A stretch of 59,589 bases of DNA, taken from Bacteroidales bacterium UBA4070. GTDB lineage: Bacteria > Bacteroidota > Bacteroidia > Bacteroidales > VadinHA17. The stretch lies in the NCBI GenBank assembly GCA_002383485.1, contig DFYY01000033.1:1-59589 (forward strand). Reading direction: 5' to 3'. This document shows positions 33,973 to 42,443 of this stretch, in pieces. Each line of letters starts with the position of its first letter. Position 1 is the stretch's first letter. The position numbers were made by a program, and so were the translations under genes. The notes beneath the pieces are model-generated. The model was given only the letters and a program-made list of their open reading frames with translations. It searched no databases and was not told the origin of the DNA.

Positions 33973-36900
33973 CTATTTTTTCAGTAAAAAGTCAAGTATC
34001 TGCTTCATGAGAGCATCCCGTTCTGACTGCAATATAATTGTCTCGAAGGGGAATCCCATGACAAAGCTTCTCACATCACCACGGTGCATCACCGCTGCCG
34101 AAGTATTGTTCTCAGCATATCTTAAGGCTGTAAAACTCTGTTTATCTGCAGGTTCGATGGCATCAGGCGACTCGGCAGCGTAAATGTCATCTATTTCCCC
34201 CGCATTAAATTCAAGCCTTCCTGTGAAATCCGGAGCAGCCATATCAGTAGCAGCAGCGCCGCCTGTTCTAACTGCATGTCCTGTCCGTGGGAAGAAGTGA
34301 AGCGTTTTCTTTACCAGGCCGGTCAGCGCAGTATCGGCGGACATTGTCAGATCCGTGCCCACATAGGCTCCGGACATGAACAGAGGAACGGATGCCTCTT
34401 TCATCCTTGCAACCGCCCTGAGAAATTCAGGGGTGTAGATGCTGAAATCACGTTTCCCCGGGTCTGATACTCCCGGCGTTGTTTTCTCCTCACCGAAGAG
34501 CAGGTCAACCGCACTCCACGGAGAAAGGTCAAATTCCGGGCCGTTGAAGACCTCGTCGCTGACTGAGAAGAATGACCTTCCGGCGGCAATTATTGACCGG
34601 CCGTGAACAGCTGAAAAATCAAAAGTATTACCGGGGATGACCCTGCCCTCGTCATCGGAATATGATGCACCCCAGCCGGAGTTGTCATCATCAGTCCAGG
34701 GTGAGACACGGTTAAAGTCATACTGGTCTCCGGTACTGATGAAGCTGTACCTGTCAGCCACCCCTCTGTCATCCCACCATGCTACACCGGCCATGCCGCC
34801 GCGGTCAAACCATGCAGGTCCGGAGATCCTGTCAAAACCGTTGACTATCAAAATCATGTCATCCGCATCGGGATTGATGCCCACTGCAAGCTCTTCCGAG
34901 GGGAAGCTCTCCCCTCCCGCATTGAGAGCCGTTACCCTGAAGCTGAAGACCGTATTGTATTCCGGGAGTTCTGTTTCGAGTGAGGTGCCGGAGACTGTTG
35001 TGCCGTTGTTGAATCCCTCTTCGCCCCTGCGCATATAAACCCTGTAGGATGCCGGAAGGGCTGTTGATTCCAGCGGGTCAGCCACGGGACGCCAGCTGAG
35101 CCTGACCTTTTTGCCTTCAACCGGTTGAATTGAGAAATGAGATACCGGGAGCGGATGAACTGTGTAATCACTTCCCGAAGCATCAGCCAGATACCTCAGG
35201 ATGCCCTTGTAAACGGCACGGCTTACATGGAAACGGAAGCGCGGGTCAAAACCGTAGCGCTGATCAGCAAGATTCTGGTGAGAAAGCAGTTCGAGGAGCA
35301 TTGCGGGCACATCCGGCTTGCGGGCCTCGTAGTACGAACGGTCCCACATAGCACGCCGGGTCCACTCCGGATTAAAGAGCACCCTGACATCCTCAACTAT
35401 CTGTGTCTGGATAATGTCAGTCAGATCACGACTTGCAAGCCTGCCCGTACCGTCAGGAAATTTCCCGCCGTTTGTAACTGTTGAGTAGATACCCAGCGTA
35501 CCGATTATTGAATCATCAGGAGTGACGCCGGCGTCGGTGTGAAATGCAAAAGACAGGTCAATCGGTATGCCCAGTCCCGTCAGTGCGGAGCTGTCAGGCT
35601 CACGGACAAGGTAATTGACCCATTCGGCACGTGACATGTAATCATCGTTATAGTCGTTCCTTCCTTTGTTGGGCGTATAGACAAGCGTGTCAGGCATGCC
35701 TGCATACTGAAGCCAGTATCTGGCTGCCTCCAGGAACCTTGGCTTTCCGCTCAGCTTCCAGCTGTGGCGGAGCGTCACGGTCGCAGCCTCGGAGGAGGAG
35801 TGCTGCCCGCCGGCGTTGAGTGACCACTGGTTGGATAGCAGCTTATCTGAAGGCCGGCGTGCCACAGTACCCATGCCGCCGCCGAAACGCACAGCATCAA
35901 CAAGGAATTCGGAGCCATCGGGGCCGGTGACAGTAACCGCTCCCCTGCCGGAATCAAGTCCGGCATCAAAAAGAAACGAGCCAAGCCACAGCCATGTGCC
36001 GCCGCCCAATGACTGGTCAATTATGAATTCTGCCACTCCCCCGGTATGGATAACCCTGACAGTGACACTGCCAATGTATCCGTAAACCTGCGGGTATGAC
36101 ACTGTAACACCGTACCATCCGCGCTCCGGAATTTCCGGAACAAACAATGCCGATCCGCCCCTGAGTCTGAGTGATGTGCCGGCCATGAAGGGATTGTCGC
36201 CGGTGAAAAGAGTGTCCTTCAGGATGAATCCCCTGTCTGACCCGACGACCTCTGCGGGAAGCTGCAGCTCAAACCTCGAGGCACCAGTGGAACGGTCATT
36301 GTCCACTATGACTTCATTTGTCTGTATGTCACGCTCTCTCGGGAGAAATACCGTGGCGCCGGAGCTCTCAAGCATAGGAGCAAGATAGGGCACTGCATAT
36401 GCCATCACTGAAAGATCCTCCACACTGCCGAAAAGCTTTGCCCGCTGCCATTCCCACCTGTCCAGCGGCTGATCAAAATAGTACCCGTGACTGTGCCAGA
36501 GGGCTATATACCTTCCATCCAGACCCCTGTCCGCCGGGACTGCATCCACACGGGTGACCAGCCGCGGCCTGACACTGCCGCCGGGCACAATCCGGGAAGA
36601 ATCCACCGGGAGGAGTGACCTGAAATAGTTGGGCACCAGACTCTCCAGACGGAACCCATTGCTGTACAAATCAACAGTGTAGCCGGAAAACTTCCTGCCG
36701 AGTGTTGCCTTGACGGAACTGACAAGGCTGGCATAGACATTCTCCCTGATCGGGTTGTATGATGCGGTGACCGGAAAATAGATTTTTACCTCCTTCTTAT
36801 CCTCATCTGTTTTCAGCGAATCTATCCTGAACGTTTCAGGTAGCGACCCGCCAGGAAAGGGACTTATCCATTTCTCCATCCTTGAAACGGCCATACGTTC

Positions 36901-36993
36901 CGACCTGCCGGGCTTTTGTCCCGCAGAAGGTTGAACAAACAACGTAAGAAGCATTGTAAACAACAGTAAATGAAGGGGATGTAATATTCGCAT
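33973..36993 (-). CDS. Exported multidomain N-acetylmuramoyl-L-alanine amidase-like protein (golvesin and FN3 domains)
   Basis: A 1006-residue exported protein (signal MRILHPLHLLLFTMLLTLFVQPSAG). Relatives are often called xanthan lyase, but the body looks like a split Amidase_3 zinc hydrolase: a His-rich ALWHSHGYY (about 165-171), RERD, later SFAFHTDAG, and LLELLSHQNLADQRYG, which parallels the Amidase_3 second glutamate region. Inserted is a golvesin-C-like beta domain (WYGVTVSYPQVYG... GTWLWLGSFLFDAG...). After it come an FN3 domain (LSWRPVADPL... FRVTALNAGGESFPSEEL) and a C-terminal alpha/beta domain. It heads the eight-gene operon, with a -7 element at 37031-37038. The role is inferred to be cleavage of stem peptides from muramic acid. 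Confidence 0.72.
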   Translation of the reverse strand: MRILHPLHLLLFTMLLTLFVQPSAGQKPGRSERMAVSRMEKWISPFPGGSLPETFRIDSLKTDEDKKEVKIYFPVTASYNPIRENVYASLVSSVKATLGRKFSGYTVDLYSNGFRLESLVPNYFRSLLPVDSSRIVPGGSVRPRLVTRVDAVPADRGLDGRYIALWHSHGYYFDQPLDRWEWQRAKLFGSVEDLSVMAYAVPYLAPMLESSGATVFLPRERDIQTNEVIVDNDRSTGASRFELQLPAEVVGSDRGFILKDTLFTGDNPFMAGTSLRLRGGSALFVPEIPERGWYGVTVSYPQVYGYIGSVTVRVIHTGGVAEFIIDQSLGGGTWLWLGSFLFDAGLDSGRGAVTVTGPDGSEFLVDAVRFGGGMGTVARRPSDKLLSNQWSLNAGGQHSSSEAATVTLRHSWKLSGKPRFLEAARYWLQYAGMPDTLVYTPNKGRNDYNDDYMSRAEWVNYLVREPDSSALTGLGIPIDLSFAFHTDAGVTPDDSIIGTLGIYSTVTNGGKFPDGTGRLASRDLTDIIQTQIVEDVRVLFNPEWTRRAMWDRSYYEARKPDVPAMLLELLSHQNLADQRYGFDPRFRFHVSRAVYKGILRYLADASGSDYTVHPLPVSHFSIQPVEGKKVRLSWRPVADPLESTALPASYRVYMRRGEEGFNNGTTVSGTSLETELPEYNTVFSFRVTALNAGGESFPSEELAVGINPDADDMILIVNGFDRISGPAWFDRGGMAGVAWWDDRGVADRYSFISTGDQYDFNRVSPWTDDDNSGWGASYSDDEGRVIPGNTFDFSAVHGRSIIAAGRSFFSVSDEVFNGPEFDLSPWSAVDLLFGEEKTTPGVSDPGKRDFSIYTPEFLRAVARMKEASVPLFMSGAYVGTDLTMSADTALTGLVKKTLHFFPRTGHAVRTGGAAATDMAAPDFTGRLEFNAGEIDDIYAAESPDAIEPADKQSFTALRYAENNTSAAVMHRGDVRSFVMGFPFETIILQSERDALMKQILDFLLKK

Positions 36994-37030
36994 TTCCGGC
37001 TAGATTTTGCTGAATATAGTAATAATGTTT

Positions 37031-37038
37031 CAAAAGTA
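37031..37038 (-). promoter_or_regulatory. -7 element (TACTTTTG) of the minus-strand salvage operon
   Basis: An exact TAnnTTTG match on the minus strand, 38 bp upstream of the amidase-like gene start at 36993. No clear -33 TTG at standard spacing. Confidence 0.5.
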
Positions 37039-37054
37039 GAAAGTTTTTTAAAAT

Positions 37055-37065
37055 ATGTCATACAT
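37055..37065. promoter_or_regulatory. Candidate GntR/FadR-family operator between divergent promoters
   Basis: A palindrome ATGT-CAT-ACAT with the GTnnnAC core typical of FadR-subfamily operators. It lies midway between the two divergent -7 elements (37031-37038 and 37100-37107), the right place for the FadR-type regulator encoded at 38943-39668 to control both operons. The match is short and could arise by chance. Confidence 0.3.
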
Positions 37066-37099
37066 CTGACAAAAAACTGTATATTTCAATTTAATTATC

Positions 37100-37107
37100 T
37101 ACATTTG
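37100..37107 (+). promoter_or_regulatory. -7 element (TACATTTG) of the murK-murQ operon
   Basis: An exact TAnnTTTG match on the plus strand, 91 bp upstream of the murK start. It implies a leader of roughly 80 nt. Confidence 0.45.
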
Positions 37108-37198
37108 TTTTAACTTAGTGGTCATAAGGCTTGCCCAAACAGCGAAATAATCTTATAATCTGCTGAGTAAAAGTTAATAAGTCATTTTTTCGATACAG

Positions 37199-38059
37199 AT
37201 GATACTGATTGCTGACAGTGGCTCGACGAAGACCGAATGGAGAGAGATAGAGGGCGGCAAAGCGGGGAGGTCATACATCTCTTCAGGTATAAATCCCTTT
37301 TTTATTTCCAGTGATGAGATAGTCCGCCTTCTCGGCCGTGAATTGCCGGAGATGAAGGGGGCCGGAATCAGCAGGGTATTTTTCTACGGTACCGGCGTAA
37401 GCAATCCGGCCAAGGCTGACATCGTCCGTGGCGCCCTTGCCTCATTTTTCGGGACCGGGTCCCTGTTCATCGGCAGCGATCTCCTCGGTGCAGCCAGGTC
37501 ACTGTGCCAGGATGAACCGGGGATAGCGTGTATCATAGGCACAGGATCAAACTCCTGCTACTATGACGGAAAAAACATCGTATCAAACGTCTCACCCCTG
37601 GGTTATATTCTCGGCGACGAGGGCGGAGGTGCAGTCATCGGCAGGAAACTTGTTGCCGGCGTGCTTAAGAAACAGCTGCCCGGAATAGTGATAGAAAACT
37701 TTTTCAAGACCTATCCATATACCCCGGCAGAGATACTTGACAACGTATATAATATGCCTTTGCCCAACAGGTTCCTGGGGCAGTTCAGCCGGTTCATCTC
37801 GGACAATATCCATGTTCCGGAACTGCAGGCAATAATAACTTCCAGCTTTGACGAGTTCATCACCCGCAATGTACTCTCCTACCCCGAGGCAAGAAAATAT
37901 CCGATCCATTTCACCGGGAGTATCGCATTTCATTTCAGGCCATTCCTCGAGGATCTGCTCCGGAAACACAGGCTGCAACCGGGCATTTTTACCCTGACCC
38001 CCATGGAGAACCTCGTCAGGTACCATATCCAGAACTCACATTCCCGGGAAAATGAGTAA
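37199..38059 (+). CDS. murK: MurNAc/GlcNAc kinase, BadF/BadG/BcrA/BcrD family (MurK-like)
   Basis: A 286-residue ASKHA-fold sugar kinase of the BadF/BadG group. The phosphate-binding loop ADSGSTKTEW is at residues 5-14, and IIGTGSNSCYYDG and GDEGGGAVIGRKL form the rest of the nucleotide and sugar site. Close family members phosphorylate MurNAc and GlcNAc (MurK of Clostridium and Tannerella). The stop overlaps murQ by 8 bp, so kinase and etherase are made together and MurNAc-6P can pass directly on. Cytoplasmic. Generic GlcNAc kinase is the main alternative, but the murQ coupling favours MurNAc. Confidence 0.9.
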   Translation: MILIADSGSTKTEWREIEGGKAGRSYISSGINPFFISSDEIVRLLGRELPEMKGAGISRVFFYGTGVSNPAKADIVRGALASFFGTGSLFIGSDLLGAARSLCQDEPGIACIIGTGSNSCYYDGKNIVSNVSPLGYILGDEGGGAVIGRKLVAGVLKKQLPGIVIENFFKTYPYTPAEILDNVYNMPLPNRFLGQFSRFISDNIHVPELQAIITSSFDEFITRNVLSYPEARKYPIHFTGSIAFHFRPFLEDLLRKHRLQPGIFTLTPMENLVRYHIQNSHSRENE

Positions 38060-38894
38060 ACAGGCTGTTATAAAACAAGACCTAAGCCCCACTGAGTCAC
38101 CCTCCAATTTCAATGACCTTGACAAGATGACTGTCAATGAATTGCTTACAAATATCAACTATGAGGATGCGAAGGTTCATCTTGCAGTGCGGAAAGCCCT
38201 GCCACAGGTGGAGAACCTCATCAACCAGATACTTGTAAGGATGCAGAAGGGCGGAAGGCTCTTTTACCTCGGGGCTGGCACAAGCGGCAGGCTGGGGGTG
38301 CTGGATGCGTCCGAGATCCCTCCCACCTTCGGTGTGCCTGACACTGTCGTCATCGGTCTTATCGCCGGAGGCGAAACAGCCCTGCGCAAGGCGGTGGAGT
38401 CGGCCGAAGACGATCCGACAAAGGCCTGGAAGGAACTTGAGATATTCAATATAAATACAAAGGACTCAGTCATAGGAATCGCCGCTTCGGGAACAACCCC
38501 TTATGTAATCGGGGGACTACAGAAGGCACGCGAAAATGGGATCCTGACCGGTTGCATCACCTGCAACCCCAAGGGACCAGTCGCGGAGGTCGCAGAGCAC
38601 CCTATAGTCGTTGTCGTCGGCCCCGAATTCGTGACAGGAAGCACCAGGCTCAAGGCAGGAACAGCGCAGAAGATGGTTCTCAACATGATCACAACCACCC
38701 TGATGATCAAGCTTGGGCGGGTTAAAGGAAACAAGATGGTCAACATGCAGCTGACAAACAAAAAGTTAGTTGAGCGCGGAACCAGAATGATAGTGGAGGA
38801 GCTCAATATACAGAGAGAAGCTGCCCGGATCCTGCTGATAGAGCATGGATCAGTCAAGAAAGCACTCGAATTTTACAGGGAAAACTATAAATAA
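38052..38894 (+). CDS. murQ: N-acetylmuramic acid 6-phosphate etherase
   Basis: A 280-residue SIS-domain enzyme that splits the lactyl ether of MurNAc-6P to GlcNAc-6P and D-lactate. The signature GAGTSGRLGVLDASE lies at residues 74-88 with the catalytic glutamate E88. A second conserved glutamate, E119 (AVESAEDD), is in the expected place (E. coli Glu83 and Glu114). AASGTTPYVIGGL and GSTRLKAGTAQKMVLNMI complete the phosphate-binding site. The length is slightly under the E. coli enzyme (298). It overlaps murK by 8 bp. Confidence 0.97.
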   Translation: MSKQAVIKQDLSPTESPSNFNDLDKMTVNELLTNINYEDAKVHLAVRKALPQVENLINQILVRMQKGGRLFYLGAGTSGRLGVLDASEIPPTFGVPDTVVIGLIAGGETALRKAVESAEDDPTKAWKELEIFNINTKDSVIGIAASGTTPYVIGGLQKARENGILTGCITCNPKGPVAEVAEHPIVVVVGPEFVTGSTRLKAGTAQKMVLNMITTTLMIKLGRVKGNKMVNMQLTNKKLVERGTRMIVEELNIQREAARILLIEHGSVKKALEFYRENYK

Positions 38895-38942
38895 CCTAAC
38901 CTGCAGGATAGTATCCCTCTCCTGCCCGGAAAAAACTCTGCC

Positions 38943-39668
38943 ATGACAAATGATGTCTTCAGCAAAATCGGTTCAGGGCTCACTCTCAGTCAGAAGATTG
39001 AGAGGCGGATCGAAGAAGCAATAAGACAGAAGAAGCTGTTGCCCGGCTCCAAGCTGCCAACCGAGAAGGAACTCTGCGCTCAGTTCGCCGTAAGCCGAAC
39101 TGCCCTGCGTGAGGCTCTCAGGCGTCTCAGTGCACGCGGTCTCATTGATATCCGGAAGGGTAGCGGAATGTATATCTCCGAGCTGAAGATAGAGGATGCA
39201 ATCAACTCACTGCATCTTTTCTATGACCTCCGGTTCAACTCTGACCTCATTCTGCAGATAATAGAGGTACGCCGGCTGTTCGAGCCCGAGGTGGCCCGCC
39301 TGGCGGCCCGCAACTGCTCCGAGGAGGATATCCGGATACTTCAGAAGAACCAGCATGAGCTGGAAAAATGCAATCCTGACAATACCCAGCTCGAGGTTGA
39401 TCTCATAAACCGGTTCCACATGAATCTCTCGAAGGCGACAGGCAACCCGATCATCATCATCAGTCTCGAGCCGGTCTACTCCCTTCTGCCGCGAATGAGA
39501 AACCTTATCTACGGTAACATCGAAGGAGAAAAGGATTATACGATGAAGTACCAGAGTGAGCTCCTCGAAGCTCTGAAGACAAGGGACAGTCAGAAGGCAT
39601 ACGAGGTCTCGGTCACGTTGCTGGAACGCAACATGGAGATTTACAAGAAGTACTTCAAGACCAACTGA
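38943..39668 (+). CDS. FadR-subfamily GntR transcriptional regulator
   Basis: A 241-residue regulator with an N-terminal winged helix (LPTEKELCAQFAVSRTALREALRRLSARGLIDIRKGSGMYIS, split by family positions; about residues 35-80) and a C-terminal FCD effector domain. FCD domains that bind small acids usually have an Asp and three His as metal ligands. Here the D...FH pair (DLINRFHMNL) remains, but the second and third His positions read Q (YQSELLEAL) and R/N (LLERNM). It sits between murQ and the GH18 gene and is the obvious local regulator of the salvage operons. FCD relatives such as LldR sense lactate, and D-lactate or a MurNAc derivative is a guess. Confidence 0.88.
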   Translation: MTNDVFSKIGSGLTLSQKIERRIEEAIRQKKLLPGSKLPTEKELCAQFAVSRTALREALRRLSARGLIDIRKGSGMYISELKIEDAINSLHLFYDLRFNSDLILQIIEVRRLFEPEVARLAARNCSEEDIRILQKNQHELEKCNPDNTQLEVDLINRFHMNLSKATGNPIIIISLEPVYSLLPRMRNLIYGNIEGEKDYTMKYQSELLEALKTRDSQKAYEVSVTLLERNMEIYKKYFKTN

Positions 39669-39688
39669 TCCACACTCAGTACGTGTGC

Positions 39689-41170
39689 ATGCTTAGCAGG
39701 AGAAAACCGGCCGCCGCACTGATTGCACTTTTGATCTGCCACTTAATGGCATTAAGTGCCCAGGATACGGCATTTATCGGAATACATCAGGCTGACAACG
39801 AATATTATTCACACATCTTTGATACCCGGGCCTCCCCGGAGATGATCTCCCCGGAGACCCCGGCAGCCCTGAAGAGCAGGACGGACGGTGATCCTGTCTT
39901 TATGGTCTACGGCTGGCATCCTTACTGGGCAGGCACTTACGCCCATCTCAACTATGACTATAATGTTCTGACCCATATCGCCTACTTCAGCTACGAGGTA
40001 GATACGGCAACTGGCAGCTACTCCACCCTGAGGGGCTGGGATACAACCCCGCTGATTGACTATGCCCATCAGAGAGGAGTGAAGGTGATGCTGACAGTCA
40101 CCAACTTCGGATCGGAACGGAATACAAAGATACTTACTGACACCGTGAAGCAGTGGACCCTGATCAATACTGTCATTGCCCAGCTTAAAGCCCGCAACGG
40201 CGACGGGGTCAACTTCGATTTTGAGAGCGTTCCGGCTGCCATGAAGGCGAATATGGTCAGCTTCTGCAGGCGTGCCGTCAGGGGCATCAGGGCTGAACTG
40301 CCACTGGCCGAGGTCTCTCTTGCAACACCCGAAGTCAACTGGTCCGACGGATGGGATCTCGAAGCCCTGGCAGGCATATGTGACTATCTCATCATGATGG
40401 GCTACAACTACTACTGGAGCGGTTCTTCCACTGCCGGGCCGGTGGCGCCGCTCGACGGCGAGAACTATGATATTACCGGGAGTATCCGGGAGGATTACCT
40501 CGATGAGGGTGTCGCTCCTTCCAGGCTGCTGCTCGGAATGCCGTGGTATGGATACGACTGGCCGGTGAGCAGCAGCGCCAGGAAAGCCTCAACAACCGGG
40601 ACAGGTACATCAAAGACATACATAACAACCATTCAGATGGTCCTCAGCTACGGAAAGACATTTGACAATGAAACGAGTGTTCCGTGGACTAGCTACCAGG
40701 ACGGAACGCAATGGCATCAGATGTGGTTCGAGGACAGCCTGAGCCTCCTGCTGAAAGCCAATTATGCAAAGAAAAACGGTCTCGCTGGCGTTGGCATCTG
40801 GGCACTGAGCTACGAGAGCGGCAGACCTGAACTCTGGAACGGTCTGAAGGCGGTTATAGCTGGTACCGTCTCTTCCGACGGCAATCCTGCCCTGCCCGGA
40901 ACAGGCGGCAGCGAAATCCTGTCTCTGACTCCGAATCCGGTCAGCGATAAAGCCCTGGTAACCTGCTTTATAGCAAAACAAGGCAGGGTGACCCTCTCCA
41001 TTCTTGACTCCGGGGGCCGGCCTGTTGCCCTGCTGGCCGAAGGAACAGCTCCTCCCGGGATACAATCACACACCCTCAATGCTGAAGGACTGGCGCCGGG
41101 AATCTACTTCTGCGTGCTGACCACTCCCGAGGGCAGGTCCGTGAAGAAATTCGCGGTAGCAGGGAAATAA
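39689..41170 (+). CDS. GH18 YaaH/SleL-like N-acetylglucosaminidase with T9SS C-terminal tail
   Basis: A 493-residue exported GH18 protein. The ATG at 39689 begins a signal peptide (MLSRRKPAAALIALLICHLMALSAQ); a GTG six bases earlier is also possible. The catalytic motif reads DGVNFDFE (D172 to E179), with the fourth position Asn rather than Asp. That variant is typical of YaaH/SleL enzymes that cut peptidoglycan after GlcNAc rather than chitin. MMGYNYYWSG and the WALSYESG end segment complete the barrel. Residues about 412-493 form a type A T9SS sorting domain (TPNPVSDKALV... GIYFCVLTTPEGRSVKKFAV), so it should be secreted or surface-anchored by type IX secretion. Confidence 0.88.
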   Translation: MLSRRKPAAALIALLICHLMALSAQDTAFIGIHQADNEYYSHIFDTRASPEMISPETPAALKSRTDGDPVFMVYGWHPYWAGTYAHLNYDYNVLTHIAYFSYEVDTATGSYSTLRGWDTTPLIDYAHQRGVKVMLTVTNFGSERNTKILTDTVKQWTLINTVIAQLKARNGDGVNFDFESVPAAMKANMVSFCRRAVRGIRAELPLAEVSLATPEVNWSDGWDLEALAGICDYLIMMGYNYYWSGSSTAGPVAPLDGENYDITGSIREDYLDEGVAPSRLLLGMPWYGYDWPVSSSARKASTTGTGTSKTYITTIQMVLSYGKTFDNETSVPWTSYQDGTQWHQMWFEDSLSLLLKANYAKKNGLAGVGIWALSYESGRPELWNGLKAVIAGTVSSDGNPALPGTGGSEILSLTPNPVSDKALVTCFIAKQGRVTLSILDSGGRPVALLAEGTAPPGIQSHTLNAEGLAPGIYFCVLTTPEGRSVKKFAVAGK

Positions 41171-41183
41171 TAACATTACAGCA

Positions 41184-42443
41184 ATGAAGAAAACAGTGTT
41201 GATCATGGCCCTCCTAATGGCACTCAGGCCGGTTGCAGGACAGATGCAGCAGGCCGTTGACAGGATAAGTGAGGAGTTCAACATGATGGGATTATCCGTC
41301 GTTGCCGTTTGCGACGGCAGGATTGCAGGTGAATGGTATGCGGGACTGAGGGACTATGACCGTAACCTGCCGGTAAATGAGAACACCAAGTACCGTATAG
41401 CCTCCATCTCGAAGTTCGTCATGACAACCGCCATGATGAAGCTGTACGACCAGAAGAGGCTTGACCTCGACGAGGATGTAAGCACCTACCTCGGTTTCAA
41501 CCTCAGGAACCCGAACCATCCGGACACACCGATCACCGTCAGGATGCTGCTTACTCACACCAGTTCAATAAACGAGGGCGACAGCTATGACCCGTTCCTG
41601 ATGGCATCCTACAACAATGTCAGTAATCCTATGCCATTCAGTGAATTACTTGTTCCGGGCGGCAAATACTATTCAAGTGATACATGGAGGAAAGAGGCGC
41701 CGGGAGAGTATTTTACCTACTGCAATGCCAACTTCGGGCTGGCAGGAACTATCATTGAGAAGATATGCGGGCAGCGCTTCGAGGAGTTTATCCAGCAGAG
41801 TCTTTTCGTCCCGCTGGGCATAAGCGGTTCGTATATCTCCGAAGGCATCACTGACATAAACAACCTGGCAGTCATCTACGGCACTGAGAACGGAATGTGG
41901 GTACCCGGAACGGATAATTATAAGGGGGTGATGTCGGCTCCGCGCGACTTCTCAGGTTACAGAACAGGCACAAATGCCATTGTCTTTTCACCCCAGGGCG
42001 GCCTCAGAATCTCAGCAAAGGAACTGGCACGCATTATGATACTGCACATGAACAATGGAAAATACAACGGTGAACGCATTGTTTCAAGAAAGAGTGTCAG
42101 GCTGATGCACAGGGCGCATTTCATAAGCACAAACGCAAACAGTGATGATGAGGGAGTACGCAGGGGTAACCGCGGGCTGAGCGTCCAGATTCTTCCTTCT
42201 GCCGCTGCGGGGGGGATCCTTCCGAAAAGATCTCATTTTCTTGGTCATTCGGGCTCGGCATACGGTCTGCAATCGGCCTTCTACTTTGACCCGAAGGAAA
42301 AATACGGATTCATATTTATTGTCAATGGCATTTTTGATGGCCCAAAAGCCGGTCCGTCAGGTGCATTTTATACCTTTGAAGAGGCGCTTATCAATGCACT
42401 GAGGGAGAATAATCTCCTGCCATGTAAAAAGATCAGGCGATGA
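41184..42443 (+). CDS. Exported class C beta-lactamase-fold serine hydrolase
   Basis: A 419-residue serine hydrolase with a signal peptide (MKKTVLIMALLMALRPVAGQ). Active-site motifs are S74-I-S-K77, the tyrosine motif Y179-C-N181 and H355-S-G357. The HSG in place of KTG is common in esterase, D-peptidase and amidase relatives and argues against true beta-lactamase. In B. subtilis a protein of this fold (AmiE/YbbE) is encoded with murQ and namZ and removes peptides from MurNAc; this gene may do the same. The ATGA overlap with the next gene indicates coupling. Confidence 0.88.
   Translation: MKKTVLIMALLMALRPVAGQMQQAVDRISEEFNMMGLSVVAVCDGRIAGEWYAGLRDYDRNLPVNENTKYRIASISKFVMTTAMMKLYDQKRLDLDEDVSTYLGFNLRNPNHPDTPITVRMLLTHTSSINEGDSYDPFLMASYNNVSNPMPFSELLVPGGKYYSSDTWRKEAPGEYFTYCNANFGLAGTIIEKICGQRFEEFIQQSLFVPLGISGSYISEGITDINNLAVIYGTENGMWVPGTDNYKGVMSAPRDFSGYRTGTNAIVFSPQGGLRISAKELARIMILHMNNGKYNGERIVSRKSVRLMHRAHFISTNANSDDEGVRRGNRGLSVQILPSAAAGGILPKRSHFLGHSGSAYGLQSAFYFDPKEKYGFIFIVNGIFDGPKAGPSGAFYTFEEALINALRENNLLPCKKIRR

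Noticed and set aside
33973..36993. Xanthan lyase as a name for the large exported protein
   Set aside because: No polysaccharide lyase catalytic features seen; the sequence shows Amidase_3-like blocks with golvesin-like and FN3 domains, and its neighbours are peptidoglycan enzymes.
41184..42443. Antibiotic-resistance beta-lactamase
   Set aside because: HSG instead of KTG and the murQ operon context fit an amidase, esterase or D-peptidase relative better.
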